Positions 1 through 9,580 of a stretch of DNA of 64,000 nt are shown here, piece by piece. The position numbers and the translations under genes are program-made. The stretch covers positions 1-64,000 of the forward strand of contig CAWBPR010000013.1 of assembly GCA_963790775.1 (NCBI GenBank). Reading direction: 5' to 3'. This stretch comes from JASJBU01 sp963790775. Its GTDB lineage: Bacteria; Pseudomonadota; Gammaproteobacteria; Chromatiales; Chromatiaceae. The notes beneath the pieces are model-generated. The model made no database searches and was not told the origin of the DNA. It worked only from the letters and a program-made list of their open reading frames with translations. Numbering within the stretch: position 1 is the first letter of the stretch; each line of letters opens with the position of its first letter.

Positions 1-822
1 GCTGGACGGACCTATGTGCTGCTCGAAGCAGAAAACCGTGATCCAAAAGGCGTCGCTTGCGGATGCCGCCTGTATCGAAGTCCGCAACATGGTCTGTAGG
101 TCTAGGGGGGCTACACCGTCCAAGACTTCATCATCGAGGCAGATGAAGACGGTGTTGGCGTGTTAGGCAATGACACTGACGGCGGTTATTTCGAGCGACT
201 ACGCTCCAAAGGTGGTCGCTACGGGTTTTCATTCGCTTGTATGGCTCAAGTTCGTCCACTGGACCTCTTTGCCGAGCATGCTAGCGAACACGGCTTTATA
301 TTTACCGACGGTGTAAACTTGCTTGTTTATACGAGGTTGTATGCCTTCAGCGGTGGCATGAACGGTGGTATATTCATAAACGCTATGCATATCTGGACAA
401 TAGACGCCTGTGCCGATGAATGCGCCGGACCGGGGATATTGATATGGGGCGGCTTAGAGGGTAACGGCGATTGTATCTATGCGAGGAATAACACTGGAAG
501 TGGACTGAAAGTCTTCGGTGGCCAGGGCTGGTTAGATGTCGACTATGGCGCTTTGGAGAATAATGGTCGCTACGGTCTCGAGGTCGACGGCTATGCGGAC
601 GACGACGATCCAAGCAGTGGCCGAGGCAGCGGTTCCTGCGTGAATATGATGGCCAACATGATCATTGCCGGCAACAAACTCGGAGGCATTATCGGACATC
701 AGGCTTCGAACATTCATCTGGGGAATGTCCGAGGATTGAATGGGGGGTTCGGCGTCAGTTTGGAACACGGCTCCAAGGCCACGATCGATGGTTCCACGGC
801 TGTCACGGGGGAATCTTGGTGA
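1..822 (+). pseudogene. Right-handed beta-helix protein, 5' part of a broken gene
   Basis: The readable stretch is about 220 residues from a GTG at 160. It is rich in Gly/Asn/Asp with short repeating strands (for example IFINAMHIWTID, GLKVFGG, IIAGNKLGGIIG), the look of a right-handed parallel beta-helix as in pectate-lyase-like or epimerase-like secreted proteins. There is no signal peptide because the gene runs off the left window edge. Upstream of 97 the matching reading continues in another frame (…ACIEVRNM…) and then rejoins as VQDFIIEADEDGVGV after two in-frame stops at 97-108, so at least one frameshift precedes it. A second shift near 805-830 leads into the carbohydrate-binding part. 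The family assignment is by pattern only; the substrate is unknown. Confidence 0.5.
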
Positions 823-1424
823 TGCCACTATGAATGGCGGCAGCAGTGTCTTGAGCTGGCGCAATGACTTCCCTACCGATGGCGACAGCAAAGCAGAGCC
901 GAGCACCTTGTGTTTGATCTCCAGAATCGGAAAGTCGTTAGTCGTCGATAACCTTCTAGCCAATCCAGGATTCGAAACGGGCGAGATAACACCCGAATGG
1001 GAACACCTCACTGACCCGGCTGGAGCAACCACCACAATTGATGGTGCGGTAGCGCATGGCGGGCACCTATTCTGTAAAGGTTACTTCTTCAGTGGCACCG
1101 AAGACGTGAATTACTTTCATGTCACACAAAACGTTTCAGTCGCGGCAGGTGTTACTTATCGGTTGCGTGGTTATGTTCGCACCTTGGATCTGACCACCGA
1201 TAGCGGTATGAGACTGGAGGTACAGGATACCCGTGGTGAAAGCTATTTCACAACAGCAACTGATGTAGTCAACGGAACGTCCGATTGGACCTATGTGGAT
1301 ACTAACTTCACCGTGCCTAGCGGAAACTACCGAGGTCAAGGTGGGAGTCAGACGACTTTCTGGCTCAGGGCCGATATCAGGCAGTGCATGGGTCGACGAT
1401 GTTTCATTGTATCGAGTGGGTTAA
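823..1424 (+). pseudogene. CBM-like (jelly-roll) C-terminal domain of the broken beta-helix gene
   Basis: From about 949 the frame reads DNLLANPGFETGEITPEWEH and then a beta-sandwich pattern (VTQNVSVAAGVTYRLRGYVR…VPSG). This is the signature of CBM4/9-like or related carbohydrate-binding domains, which begin with LxNPGFE and end with a W(V/F)DDVSL strand. That last strand is present but in the next frame: GSAWVDDVSLYRVG and a stop at 1422-1424, reached only after a frameshift near 1378. The domain is therefore complete at DNA level and broken at protein level. Together with the beta-helix it probably formed one secreted polysaccharide-active protein. Ligand unknown. Confidence 0.55.
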
Positions 1425-1563
1425 AGCTGCTCGATAGATGAGCCGAGAAGTGGGTGTATTGCTGATACACCTGGTTCGAGGCATGTAGAAACCTTCTTAC
1501 AAGGAGATACGCGTATGATCAGGAATCGATCTGACTCTTTATAACCTGCTTAACCTGGTTTCC

Positions 1564-2223
1564 ATGCTGGTCTGGTCTTTGGCATCTTTTGCCTCCGAAG
1601 GAAAACCTTCATTCGAACCTTCCATCATCGTTTATACCAGCGAAGACTTATTGTCCCCTGGCGCCGATCTCTCTGATGGTGGCTATACACCCATCGAGAT
1701 CACTGACTTGACCTTTCTCGCCTGCGAGGATTTGATGCCCTTGGCGGATTTTGCACATCATACCGTTTACATACTCGTCGCCGCCAACGGCGAGGTACGC
1801 GTGGAGAAGGGATGGTGGCCACCGGAACTTGATGGCGAAATCATCCTTTACGGCGATGAACCTTCATACGTTGAATTCCCGATGACGCTTCTTACAGAGG
1901 AAGACTTCCTCAAGATCTACGCCTATCCTGAAGCGCTGAATTCGAAGGACGAACTGCTCGATGGCGACAATCCCATTGTGATCACGGATACGACCTTGTT
2001 GTATTGGATCGATCCGGACCCCGATGCCGATTTCTCGCACCCATCTATATATATTTTGGTTTCCTCAGAGGGCGTGGTCAGAGTCGAACACGGTGACTGG
2101 TGGCCTACGCTCAATGGCGAGAGAATTCTCTATGCAGAACCACCAACTTATCTCGAGACACCGTTTGAAGATCTGATCCCTGAACCACCCTATGGCTGCC
2201 GCAAAAAAGATGATGACGATTGA
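1564..2223 (+). CDS. Hypothetical protein with two tandem repeats, possibly secreted
   Basis: The 219-residue acidic product is not recognised. It contains an internal duplication of about 75 residues. The first repeat has IEITDLTFL, VYILVAANGEVRVEKGWWP and ILYGDEPSYVE; the second has IVITDTTLL, IYILVSSEGVVRVEHGDWWP and ILYAEPPTYLE. It ends in a KKDDDD tail. The N terminus (MLVWSLASFAS) is hydrophobic and could be the end of a signal peptide. A better ribosome site (AAGGAG, 1501-1506) precedes an ATG at 1515, but that frame stops after nine codons and the main frame has a stop at 1516. The native start may therefore have been lost by a frameshift between 1515 and 1564. It lies just outside a recombinase-element end and may be cargo. 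Confidence 0.4.
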   Translation: MLVWSLASFASEGKPSFEPSIIVYTSEDLLSPGADLSDGGYTPIEITDLTFLACEDLMPLADFAHHTVYILVAANGEVRVEKGWWPPELDGEIILYGDEPSYVEFPMTLLTEEDFLKIYAYPEALNSKDELLDGDNPIVITDTTLLYWIDPDPDADFSHPSIYILVSSEGVVRVEHGDWWPTLNGERILYAEPPTYLETPFEDLIPEPPYGCRKKDDDD

Positions 2224-2316
2224 GTAACCGCACAATGTGGAGGTGTCTGATCGTGAGAGTGGATATCATAGTTCGACCCATAGCATATCCGCGCAGCAAT
2301 CAGGCCTCCACATAAG

Positions 2317-2391
2317 ATATCTATGCAAAGTATCGGGCAGATAAATGTCTGATGCTATTGGTCTTTGTCAAATAACTTTACATAATCACTT
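2317..2391 (+). repeat. Extra RIT-type terminal sequence, oriented like the element's right end
   Basis: This 75-bp stretch aligns along its whole length with 8051-8124: a TATGCAAAG inner arm, TCTGATGCTAT in the middle, and an outer CTTTACATAATCACTTAC arm. It has the same orientation as the right end of the element to its right. It is therefore a third copy of the terminus, 52 bp outside the left end. It could be the right end of a neighbouring, partly unseen element or a remnant of a failed excision. Confidence 0.65.
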
Positions 2392-2402
2392 ACCGCAATA
2401 GG

Positions 2403-2426
2403 CATTATGGAAAGCTATCCATAATG
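2403..2426. repeat. Perfect 9-bp inverted repeat between two element ends
   Basis: CATTATGGA and TCCATAATG are separated by six bases. It lies in the 52-bp strip between two divergently facing RIT-type ends. It may be a recombinase core or target dyad, or chance. Confidence 0.45.
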
Positions 2427-2443
2427 TGTATTTAGCTAAGAGA

Positions 2444-2517
2444 AAGTGGTTATGTAAAGTTGCCTGGTAAAGAGTAATGAACTCAGGCAGTTACCTGTCT
2501 GGTACTTTGCATAATAT
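2444..2517 (+). repeat. Left terminal inverted repeat of the RIT element
   Basis: The outer 16 bases match the reverse complement of the right end exactly (AAGTGGTTATGTAAAG). The inner part, ending at CATAATAT, matches with a few substitutions. The 3' end of the third recombinase reads into this repeat. Confidence 0.8.
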
Positions 2518-3573
2518 CTTGCTCATGGTTGGCGGCCCACGGTTTAGCGTCTGCATACAGGTGCCCTTTATAATCGTTGCAGCCATTGTAGCACGACTTG
2601 TTTTCCTTCCACGATGGAATCTTCGGTACCGGTGCTGGGCTGACCTTTTCGATGGCTGCTCGCTTCATCTCAAGATTCGCTCTTGCATACAACTCTGTGG
2701 TTTTGATATCGACATGGCCCAAGAAATCACGAACGATATCCAAGGAAATGCCGCCTTGGATTAGGTGCATGGCTTTTGTGTGACGGAGGGTATGGGGGCT
2801 TACCTTTACTTTGAGATGCGGATAACTATCTCTCACTTTCTGCAGATGTTTTTGCAGAATGTAATTGATGCCGGCACGCGTCAATTGATTTCCGTATTTG
2901 TTTCGAAACAATGGGCGATATAATTTTCCGGCAGTGCCAGATGATTTTCATCAATATACTGCTGCAACAATCGGGCGGTATTCTCCATCAAGGGTACGAC
3001 TCGCACTTTACGTCCCTTACCGAGGATTCTCACTTGAGCGGGGGCCTCAAGCCGCACATCACCGGCCGTCAGGTCAATGAGTTCCTGTACGCGCGCTCCC
3101 GTGTCATAGAGAACGCTGAGCAGCACCGCATCTCGTCTGCCGTCGGATCGGTTAAGGTCCGGTTGGGCTAAAAGCGCGGCGAGGTGATCTTTCGACAGGT
3201 AGTTGACCTCATGACGAACAAAGCGGCGCAGTGGAATGGCGAGTATCCGCTGGGATTGCAATAACAGGGTTGGTTCTTCTACTTGCACGTATCGAAAAAA
3301 GGCATGCAGGACAGCCAATCGTTGATTGAGTGTGCGTAGTGAGCAATGCCGCTCTTGTTCCAGATGGTCGAGAAAGACGCCGACTAACTGGGCATCGATT
3401 TGCTCAAGCTCCAGTCTTTCAACGGCAATGCCTTTTTCATCCCGACAGAATCGTAGTAGCAATACAAAGACGTCTCGATACGCCTTGATGGTATTCGGGC
3501 TTAAGTTCCGCTGTCCCGCAAGGTAATGGCTGAGGAATTGACTGATATGCACAGCCAATGTGGTGGGTTTCAT
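2483..3573 (-). pseudogene. Third tyrosine recombinase of the trio (RitC-like), frameshifted
   Basis: The N-terminal core-binding domain and the first catalytic Arg (DTGARVQELIDL) are in one frame, from ATG 3573 to about 2905. The second half, with HTLRHTKAMHL (HxxR), the FLGH histidine and the nucleophile region TELYARA, is in another frame. Removing the break near 2906, for example by restoring one C in a CCC run, gives YIAPLFRNKYGN and a continuous protein of about 363 residues with all catalytic residues. A GGAGG site lies just upstream of ATG 3573. The start sits 2 bp after the stop of the second recombinase, so translation was coupled. The frameshift could be real or a sequencing error. 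Confidence 0.8.
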
Positions 3574-4442
3574 GATCACCTCCCTCGCGGTATCACACCG
3601 CCAAACTGCTGATTCATTCGCGCGGTCAGGTGAGGAAATAACTCAGCGGTCAGATGAAGGTATTTCTGCGTGCCGGTAAAATCCTTATGACCCAGATAGG
3701 CCACGAGGAAGGGTAACTTGGCATTGAGGTCAGCGCCTTCCTCATACCACTGCAATAATCGGTGAACGGCGAAAGTGTGGCGAAGATCATGGACTCTGGG
3801 ACCTTCACCTCGTCCGCCATGGGGGATGCCGCATTGCAGTAACGCTTTTCGAAAGAGGTGGTACATCGTCGTGTGACCCCAAGCTGCTTGTCGAGCTGAG
3901 GGGAAAAAATAAGGCGTCAGGCACCCGCTTTGGCAGGGTGCTTTTTTCCAGTTTCTCGGCATAGATGCGCAAACGCTCCACCATGTCAATGGAGGGTGGG
4001 ACGAGACGATCTTTACCAAATTTACCCTGTCGTACCGTGATGACACCCTGTTGAAGATCGACATCATGGACTTTCAGGTTCAGCACTTCGCTCAGTCGAA
4101 AACCGCAGCTATACAGCAATCGAAATACTTCGGGTAGGATAAGATGGCGAAGAGGTGCTTGCGGAGTGGGCGGAAAGTTATCAATGGCCTGAATAATCTG
4201 ACGCACCTCTGCGTGGGTCAAAATCCTGGGCGAGAACACATAGTCACGACGTGGTCCGAGACCTTCGGGAGGGACATACGCGGAACAACCCAGCCTGATC
4301 ATTAATCGAGCCAGCTGTCGAACAAGAGCAATGCGGCGTTGCTGTGTTGAGGGTTTCTCCTGCGGATTTTGCGCCAACCATTGGTCAACGATCGCTTTGG
4401 GCAATTCATTGGGTTTAATGTCCATGCCACACAGGAACTGAT

Positions 4443-6618
4443 CTAGCCTCGATTTCCACGTAGCAAAGTTGAGCTAACATCGAGACGGCAACAGGGCAAA
4501 AAATCACACCACTCAAGCGAACTGAATGACGAGTTGCTTGCCTTCAAGCCAGGGCATAGGAGTTGGCTGCTCGGCCAGTCCGGAATCGACAAGGTAAGGA
4601 TTGTGGGCGCGTTTGTCGAGGGTCACGATGACATGGTGATCTTCGATTTGGATCTTTCCGCCGACATCCAACAGACTGTCGAAAAGCATCTTGGCGGTGG
4701 CATGGTGGTAGTTTTCCGGGAGATGCCGGGCGAACAGGCGATATAGCGAACTGGCCGCCAAGGTGAGTTGCAGGTCGAAGTCTACCTTGAGGCCGACCAT
4801 GGAAGAGAGCGAGTCGATATGGAAGAAGTGAATGGCCTCGGCAATGCCGTTTTCGATGAGCATGCGCTGGGCATAGCGCGTGATCAGGGTAGCCGGGGTG
4901 GCGTGCATGTCGTTGGTCAGCAGGAGGGTGGGATCTTCATGGCCGAGGTCGAGTATGGACAGTTGCCGAATCGGTTTGTCGCCATAATCTCTGATTTTGA
5001 CCCGCTCATCGAACACCCGTGGCGTGCGATAGGTTCGCGTGAGGGCGCGCAGGGTCACCCGGCGCCAGGCGGAGCTGGGCCGAGCATAGAGCTCGGCCAA
5101 GAGCGTGCGGGTGCGCCGACGCAAGGTGAGGAAGCGGATGTTGAGCTCGTCCAGTTGACGCAAGTTCGCATGGGTGGTGAGCTGGGAATCGAACACCAGT
5201 TCTTGGGGGACCTGCCCGGTCTGTTGTCTCCAGAATTGCACAAAGTGTAGGATCTCGTCGGCCTGTTCGGACTTCGGTATATGGGCATTGGAATAACACA
5301 TCACCCGTTGTTCGGCATCTCGCGCCAGAAACACCAATACTCCTTTTTGGCTACGGCTACGCTTGGAAACATAGTGTTTTTGCAGCGGTTCCTTGTCGCT
5401 ATTGGCGGGAACCGTATGGAAATCCAGGTCCAGCGAGCCACTGCGCGAGAGCCCGATTCGCTGGACCTGTTGGAACCAGGTCGCCATGAACCGCTGGATC
5501 CCCCGTTCCCCGATGCGTGAACTGTAGGCGGCCAGATAGGCGCGTTTAGGCATGACGTTAAGCCCGGCAAACAGCGCCAGCCCCTCATCGAAGACCAGGT
5601 TCATGACATGACTCTTGCGCTCCTTGCCGATGAGCTTGAGGGCCAACAGGCTGCGCAAGGCCTGTTCGGCGGGGATCATCTGGGTCCCGGGCAGCTTGGC
5701 CTGTTGTGCGACTTGGGCGAGATCCAGGTGCTTCATCAAAGGCACCAACAGGAACAGGCCGGCGAAGCGGGTGCGAAAGCTCCGCACTGACAGATCCAGC
5801 TTGCGCACATCGGCCACCTCGGCCGGTTCCGGTTTGATATGGGCCGGGCGCTCCTCATCCCGGCGTCTGGGTAAGCGGGCGAAGCCCTCCTCGCGCAACA
5901 GCACGGACAGCGAATTGATACTGATCTCGTGTCCCTGGGCCTTGAGTTCGTGGCGGATGTCGTAGACCGAGAGATTCTTCTTGCGCATCGCCACGACCCG
6001 TTCGCGCACCGGATCACGGGCCGGTGCGGCTTGGGGCCCATGCTGGACCTCCCGGAAAAACCGTTCCTGCCAATGTTGCCCATGGCGGAACTGGTGGCAT
6101 AGGACGCGGAAGGCGCCGGGGGTGTAACCGAACCTTTGGGCGGCCTCAGCCGAGGGCAGTCCTTCGACGAAATAGGCCCTCAGGGCTTCGTACTGGCGGT
6201 GAAGGGGGTTGACGGGATCCAGGAAGAAGCGGGCTTCTTGGAGGTGTGATATTATTTGTTTCCCAGTACTGATAGTCACATATTAATAATAGCTATATTC
6301 GCCAGAGATGCAACATATTGTGGTCGCTATTTTATGTTATCGCTATATATAGCAATGTATTTCTGTGCGATACCAAGATAGCGGTCGAATAGAGAATGGA
6401 TGACTCGGTTTACAAGCAGATGCTACATGTCTTTTTCAATACTGGAATTTACTAACTTTACCGATGGCAAGTAAGGGGGTATCTCCCGGTACAGTAATCC
6501 ATCAGCGCAGGGGGGGAAGGAAAATAGAGTTGTAAATCAGCAGGATGGAGACCTACTGGTTGGTAAGCCGATTAGTCGGGGTGTTAGGTGAACTACGTAC
6601 CGTGGAAATCGAGGCTAG
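4443..6618. mobile_element. DDE insertion sequence flanked by a CTAG duplication
   Basis: The IS body spans 4447-6614. Its ends begin CCTCGATTTCCACG on both sides in inverted orientation (14 bp perfect, with weaker similarity for about 20 more). CTAG lies directly outside each end (4443-4446 and 6615-6618). One copy of CTAG rebuilds an open reading frame in the interrupted recombinase, which strongly supports it as a 4-bp target duplication. It carries one transposase gene. The region 6280-6600 contains no credible gene. Confidence 0.85.
4513..6279 (-). CDS. IS transposase, DDE (IS4-superfamily-like)
   Basis: The 588-residue protein has an N-terminal helix-turn-helix part (residues 25-150, with FGYTPGAFRVLCHQFR and a second LSVYDIRHEL…INSLSVLL block) and a C-terminal RNase-H-like DDE core. 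Candidate catalytic acids are in LDLDFHTVP, LVFDSQLTT and the late IENGIAEAIHFFHID segment. The frame is intact and nearly fills the IS, so the enzyme may be active. I cannot place it in a named IS family from the sequence alone; the CTAG target and 4-bp duplication are useful for that. The ATG at 6279 is the first in-frame start. Confidence 0.8.
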   Translation of the reverse strand: MTISTGKQIISHLQEARFFLDPVNPLHRQYEALRAYFVEGLPSAEAAQRFGYTPGAFRVLCHQFRHGQHWQERFFREVQHGPQAAPARDPVRERVVAMRKKNLSVYDIRHELKAQGHEISINSLSVLLREEGFARLPRRRDEERPAHIKPEPAEVADVRKLDLSVRSFRTRFAGLFLLVPLMKHLDLAQVAQQAKLPGTQMIPAEQALRSLLALKLIGKERKSHVMNLVFDEGLALFAGLNVMPKRAYLAAYSSRIGERGIQRFMATWFQQVQRIGLSRSGSLDLDFHTVPANSDKEPLQKHYVSKRSRSQKGVLVFLARDAEQRVMCYSNAHIPKSEQADEILHFVQFWRQQTGQVPQELVFDSQLTTHANLRQLDELNIRFLTLRRRTRTLLAELYARPSSAWRRVTLRALTRTYRTPRVFDERVKIRDYGDKPIRQLSILDLGHEDPTLLLTNDMHATPATLITRYAQRMLIENGIAEAIHFFHIDSLSSMVGLKVDFDLQLTLAASSLYRLFARHLPENYHHATAKMLFDSLLDVGGKIQIEDHHVIVTLDKRAHNPYLVDSGLAEQPTPMPWLEGKQLVIQFA

Positions 6619-6724
6619 GTCCTTCAGCACCCATGCCGGCGTATCATACTTCAAGCCGCTGGCTCGCTTCTCGCGCACGAGCCGTTCCATCATCGGCGCC
6701 AATGGGCTTTCATATTGGAATACG

Positions 6725-7994
6725 TTACGCTTCGTTGTCATGTCCCACCTCCTGAATGGATAGCGCGACTTGCCGTAACGATTCGACGCTCGCCTTGGCA
6801 TAGATCATCGTTGAGGACATCGAGGCATGCCCCAAAATATCGGCGATTACGGAAAATGGCACATCGTCCTCTAACAGGTATGTCGCGAGACTATGCCGAA
6901 GTGAATGTAAACCGTGCTTCTGCGGGCTTTTAAACTGAATGCCAGCTAATTCTCGCCAGTATGAGACGATTTGGTGCAGGTTGGCGTTTTTACTAAACGG
7001 CTTGACCGGTGGCGTCAAGCGTAAAAAGACTTCACGATAATGCGTTTTCGGTCGCACTGACTGGATATAATCAATCAGCGCGTTTCCGACCTCATCGGTC
7101 AAAGGTAAACGCAACGGCATCCCCGTTTTAACCTGGTTGAAGGTGATCGTTTCTGCGGCCCAATCGATATGATCGAGGGTCAGTGCTCTGATATCACTGG
7201 ATCGAACACCTAACCGGCATGCCAGTAGCACGATGGCATAATCGCGTTTACCTCTCGGTGAATGTCGATCGATTTTATCCAGCAACTGAGTCAGGAGTTC
7301 CTTATCCCAGACCGACGGGATGGTGGCCCCTTCAGGAAAACACACCCCAGGTAAGCTTTCGCTCAAATCATGAATGAGCTGACCCTTGTAAAACAGAAAT
7401 CGAAGGTAACAGCGCACAGAGGAAACAGTGAGTGCAACAGTTTTCTGGCGATAGCGGGATAGAGAATAGACATAATCTGATAAATCTTCCGGACGGATTT
7501 GGTGGAAGTGGTTTACATCACGCTTCCCCAGGAAGTCGAGGAACATGCCGATTTGTCGAATATATTCATTCACCGTATCCGGGCTGAGGTAACGTTCCTC
7601 CTCGCAATAGCTTTTATAGTCATGCAGGCTCTTCTGCATGGAGTCAGGTATGCTGAGTTTTGCGGCATACTGATTGACGCGCTCGAAGTAACCATAACGG
7701 GCGTAGTGCCACAATAACTTCAGGCCATACTCAGCATGTCTTTTCCAGCCTGCATAGCGACTGAGCTGGCAATTGAGAATCGATTTCATGATGTGCCAGA
7801 AAATCGAGGATGAGTTGTTCTCGTAGTTTGCCTTTATAGCCTTGCTGCTGAGCAAATTTGATTAACTTTCGCCATACGGTTTGATAGCGACGTATCGAGC
7901 GTGGGTCGTACTGGAGCACTTGGAGATGGCTTAAGGCGCCAAAAACCAATTCATCCAGGGAAAGCTTTTTTGATTTAGGGGTGTGGGAACTCAT
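6725..7994 (-). pseudogene. First tyrosine recombinase of the trio (RitA-like), frameshifted
   Basis: The N terminus (from ATG 7994, MSSHTPKSKKLS…) includes the segment DPRSIRRYQTVWRKLIKFAQQ, and the frame ends at 7731. The conserved continuation GWKRHAEYGLKLLWHYARYGYF is in the other frame and runs to 6725. One shift near 7760-7785 separates them. The catalytic residues are all present: ACRLGVRSSDIRAL (Arg), HSLRHSLATYL (HxxR), LGHASMSSTMIYAK (His and Tyr). Repaired length is about 423 residues, as expected for the longest member of a RIT trio. It overlaps the next recombinase, which points to a single transcript. Confidence 0.8.
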
Positions 7995-8050
7995 ACATAA
8001 TCCTCCGTCAGTTCTGGGTGGCGTCTATGGCCACGAGACAACAAACGGAA

Positions 8051-8124
8051 ATATTATGTAAAGTGCCGGAAAGGTAACTATCTGATGCTATGGATCTTTA
8101 TTGGCTCCTTTACATAACCACTTA
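8051..8124 (-). repeat. Right terminal inverted repeat of the RIT element
   Basis: Read on the minus strand it begins with the same outer arm as the left end and closes with ACTTTACATAATAT. It encodes the last 16 or so residues of the adjacent integrase, so the element replaced that gene's native 3' end. Confidence 0.8.
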
Positions 8125-8989
8125 CTTCGCCTAAATATACCGATACGATCTGTAATCGTTCATGACCCAATTCCTGACTGATGGTCAGCCGTGCCTGGCA
8201 ATCGATCCTCTTTTGTTCTGGGGTCAACATCTTGGATGTCGGTCCACCGGCCGCCGGTGACTTCCAACCTGTTAGTTCCTCATAACGGTTTTGCGCATAG
8301 GCATGGCGTAGCCCATGCATATGAGAAAGGCCGGCACGCAGGGTATGGCCCTCGTAGATCCGCAGTTGTTGCACATAGTTGCGGTTGCTTGGGATCAGAG
8401 AGCCGAGTCCGGCAAATCGTCTGGCACGATTCAATACATTCCTTTGGGCTTCGGTTCGTATCGGGATGGTTCGTTCTTTGCCGCCCTTGGTCCAACTGGC
8501 TTTGAGCATCAGGTGGTCACCCCGATCGGCAAAGCTGGGCTGGAACTTGATCGCCTCTTCCCGACGCAGGCCAAAGGCCTGCTGCAGTTCCAGACTCATG
8601 CGGACATGTTCATCACGCACCTTATCCAGTTGCGATGAGGTGAGCGTCTTGGCCTTGGACTCGTTGGTGACGAAGCGCCGATCCGGGATGCCATAGTGTT
8701 CATTGTTGCGAGCCACCACATTCTGCTTGTCGACCTTCTGTGCCCACCAGCGGATCACCGCCATGCGGTTCTTGATCGTTCCGATCGACAACTCCTCGCT
8801 AAACCATTGCTTGACCAAGGCCTCCACATGCTTTGGTTTCAATGACCGTGCCGCCATGCCGCGGTAGCCCAGCGCATGGAGCTGGTTGGCTATCAGGGTC
8901 AACATGCGCTCACGTTTGACTTGGGTGGCATAGCTGCCCTCTCGGCATTGCCGGCAGAGTTGTTTGAGTTGGTAGTTCAGGTCTCTCAT
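8078..8989 (-). CDS. Integrase (Phage_int_SAM_2/Integrase_1 type), C terminus replaced by the RIT end
   Basis: The 303-residue protein is of the kind found in integrative and conjugative elements. It has an N-terminal SAM-like domain (residues 1-110), then GLRREEAIKFQP (catalytic Arg), MHGLRHAYAQ (HxxR), ISQELGHERLQIV (His) and VSVYLG (Tyr), so the catalytic set is complete. After YLG the protein normally ends within a residue or two. Here it continues EVSGYVKEPIKIHSIR, which is translated terminal repeat of the RIT element. The insertion therefore hit the last codons and may have left the enzyme functional. It belongs with the HTH genes to its right as part of a degraded mobile island. Confidence 0.75.
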   Translation of the reverse strand: MRDLNYQLKQLCRQCREGSYATQVKRERMLTLIANQLHALGYRGMAARSLKPKHVEALVKQWFSEELSIGTIKNRMAVIRWWAQKVDKQNVVARNNEHYGIPDRRFVTNESKAKTLTSSQLDKVRDEHVRMSLELQQAFGLRREEAIKFQPSFADRGDHLMLKASWTKGGKERTIPIRTEAQRNVLNRARRFAGLGSLIPSNRNYVQQLRIYEGHTLRAGLSHMHGLRHAYAQNRYEELTGWKSPAAGGPTSKMLTPEQKRIDCQARLTISQELGHERLQIVSVYLGEVSGYVKEPIKIHSIR

Positions 8990-9190
8990 ATGGTGTATTG
9001 GCTATCTGGTAAGTGTTTCTGACCACTTGGCAACCGTGGCTGACAAGCCCGCTACAGCGGAACGGTCATGGGGCACAACCCCCATGTGACCTGAATGTGC
9101 CTGGTCAAAGGCAACGCGGGTTATCCCTGTAAGGGAATGGTCCGCGCAGACCAACCTGCCCAAACTGGGCGGTTCTTGAGTGTGGTTATC
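8990..9190 (-). other. Structured 5' leader of the integrase gene
   Basis: About 200 bp without a gene. It contains several small dyads, among them CATGGGG/CCCCCATG at about 9068-9087 and CCCTGTAAGGG near 9126-9136. A leader RNA or recombination site is possible, but I recognise no known RNA family. Confidence 0.3.
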
Positions 9191-9580
9191 ACCTCCTTTG
9201 AGCTATGTGGATAGATCCACGGTGAATGAAAGATGAGCATGGATCAGGACTGGCCAGAGACCGGTCTTGGATATCAGACTCGAGAGTTGAAAGACAGGCG
9301 GTTGCCTGTTTGATGAACAAGCCCAAGGGGCTGTTCTTGATGGAAGAGGGATCGCGGTTGATTACCGATGCACCTGTTGCACGATCCGAAGGTGCCTTGT
9401 TTGCCACTGTACACGCAGTGGCCACGGATAAATCCGTTGATTGACAGTCAGTATAGTCTGGCTGTCGATGGTTGTCATTTCTCCTGCTGCTAAATTTTTC
9501 CGCCAGTGACAGTGTCATCCCGCTGGCATCCGGGCATCTCCGAAAAAATCCTTCGGTATATCTTGGCTTGCACTCGGATG

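Larger units (their letters stand above)
3576..6741 (-). pseudogene. Second tyrosine recombinase of the trio (RitB-like), split by an IS and frameshifted
   Basis: The start is ATG 6741 (MTTKRNVF…), overlapping the end of the first recombinase by 17 bp. The gene reads to WVLKD at 6619, is interrupted by the IS, and resumes at 4446 with DQFLCGMD. Precise removal of the IS plus one CTAG restores the frame as WVLKDLDQFLCGMD. The catalytic domain shows YSCGFRLSEVLNL (Arg), then a one-base shift in a CCCC run near 3900, then VHDLRHTFAVH (HxxR), YLGH and TQKYLHLT (Tyr). Repaired length is about 330 residues, normal for this family. There are thus two independent lesions. Confidence 0.8.
2444..8124. 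mobile_element. RIT-type (recombinase-in-trio) element, 5.7 kb, decayed and carrying a nested IS
   Basis: Three consecutive tyrosine-recombinase genes on the minus strand (7994-6725, 6741-3576, 3573-2483) lie between inverted terminal sequences of about 74 bp (2444-2517 and 8051-8124). The ends share an identical outer AAGTGGTTATGTAAAG and an inner GTTACCT…ACTTTRCATAATAT. Each end is itself an imperfect dyad (GTTATGTAAAG facing CTTTACATAAT), as expected for paired recombinase-binding arms. Three adjacent, overlapping recombinase genes inside inverted repeats are the published definition of RIT elements. All three genes carry a frameshift and the middle one is also split by an IS, so this copy is probably immobile. 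Its right end lies inside the 3' end of another integrase gene. Confidence 0.8.

Noticed and set aside
2393..2443. Precise target duplication of the RIT element
   Set aside because: The flanks at 2420-2443 and 8125-8145 look alike in inverted sense, which suggests extended ends; no direct duplication could be fixed.
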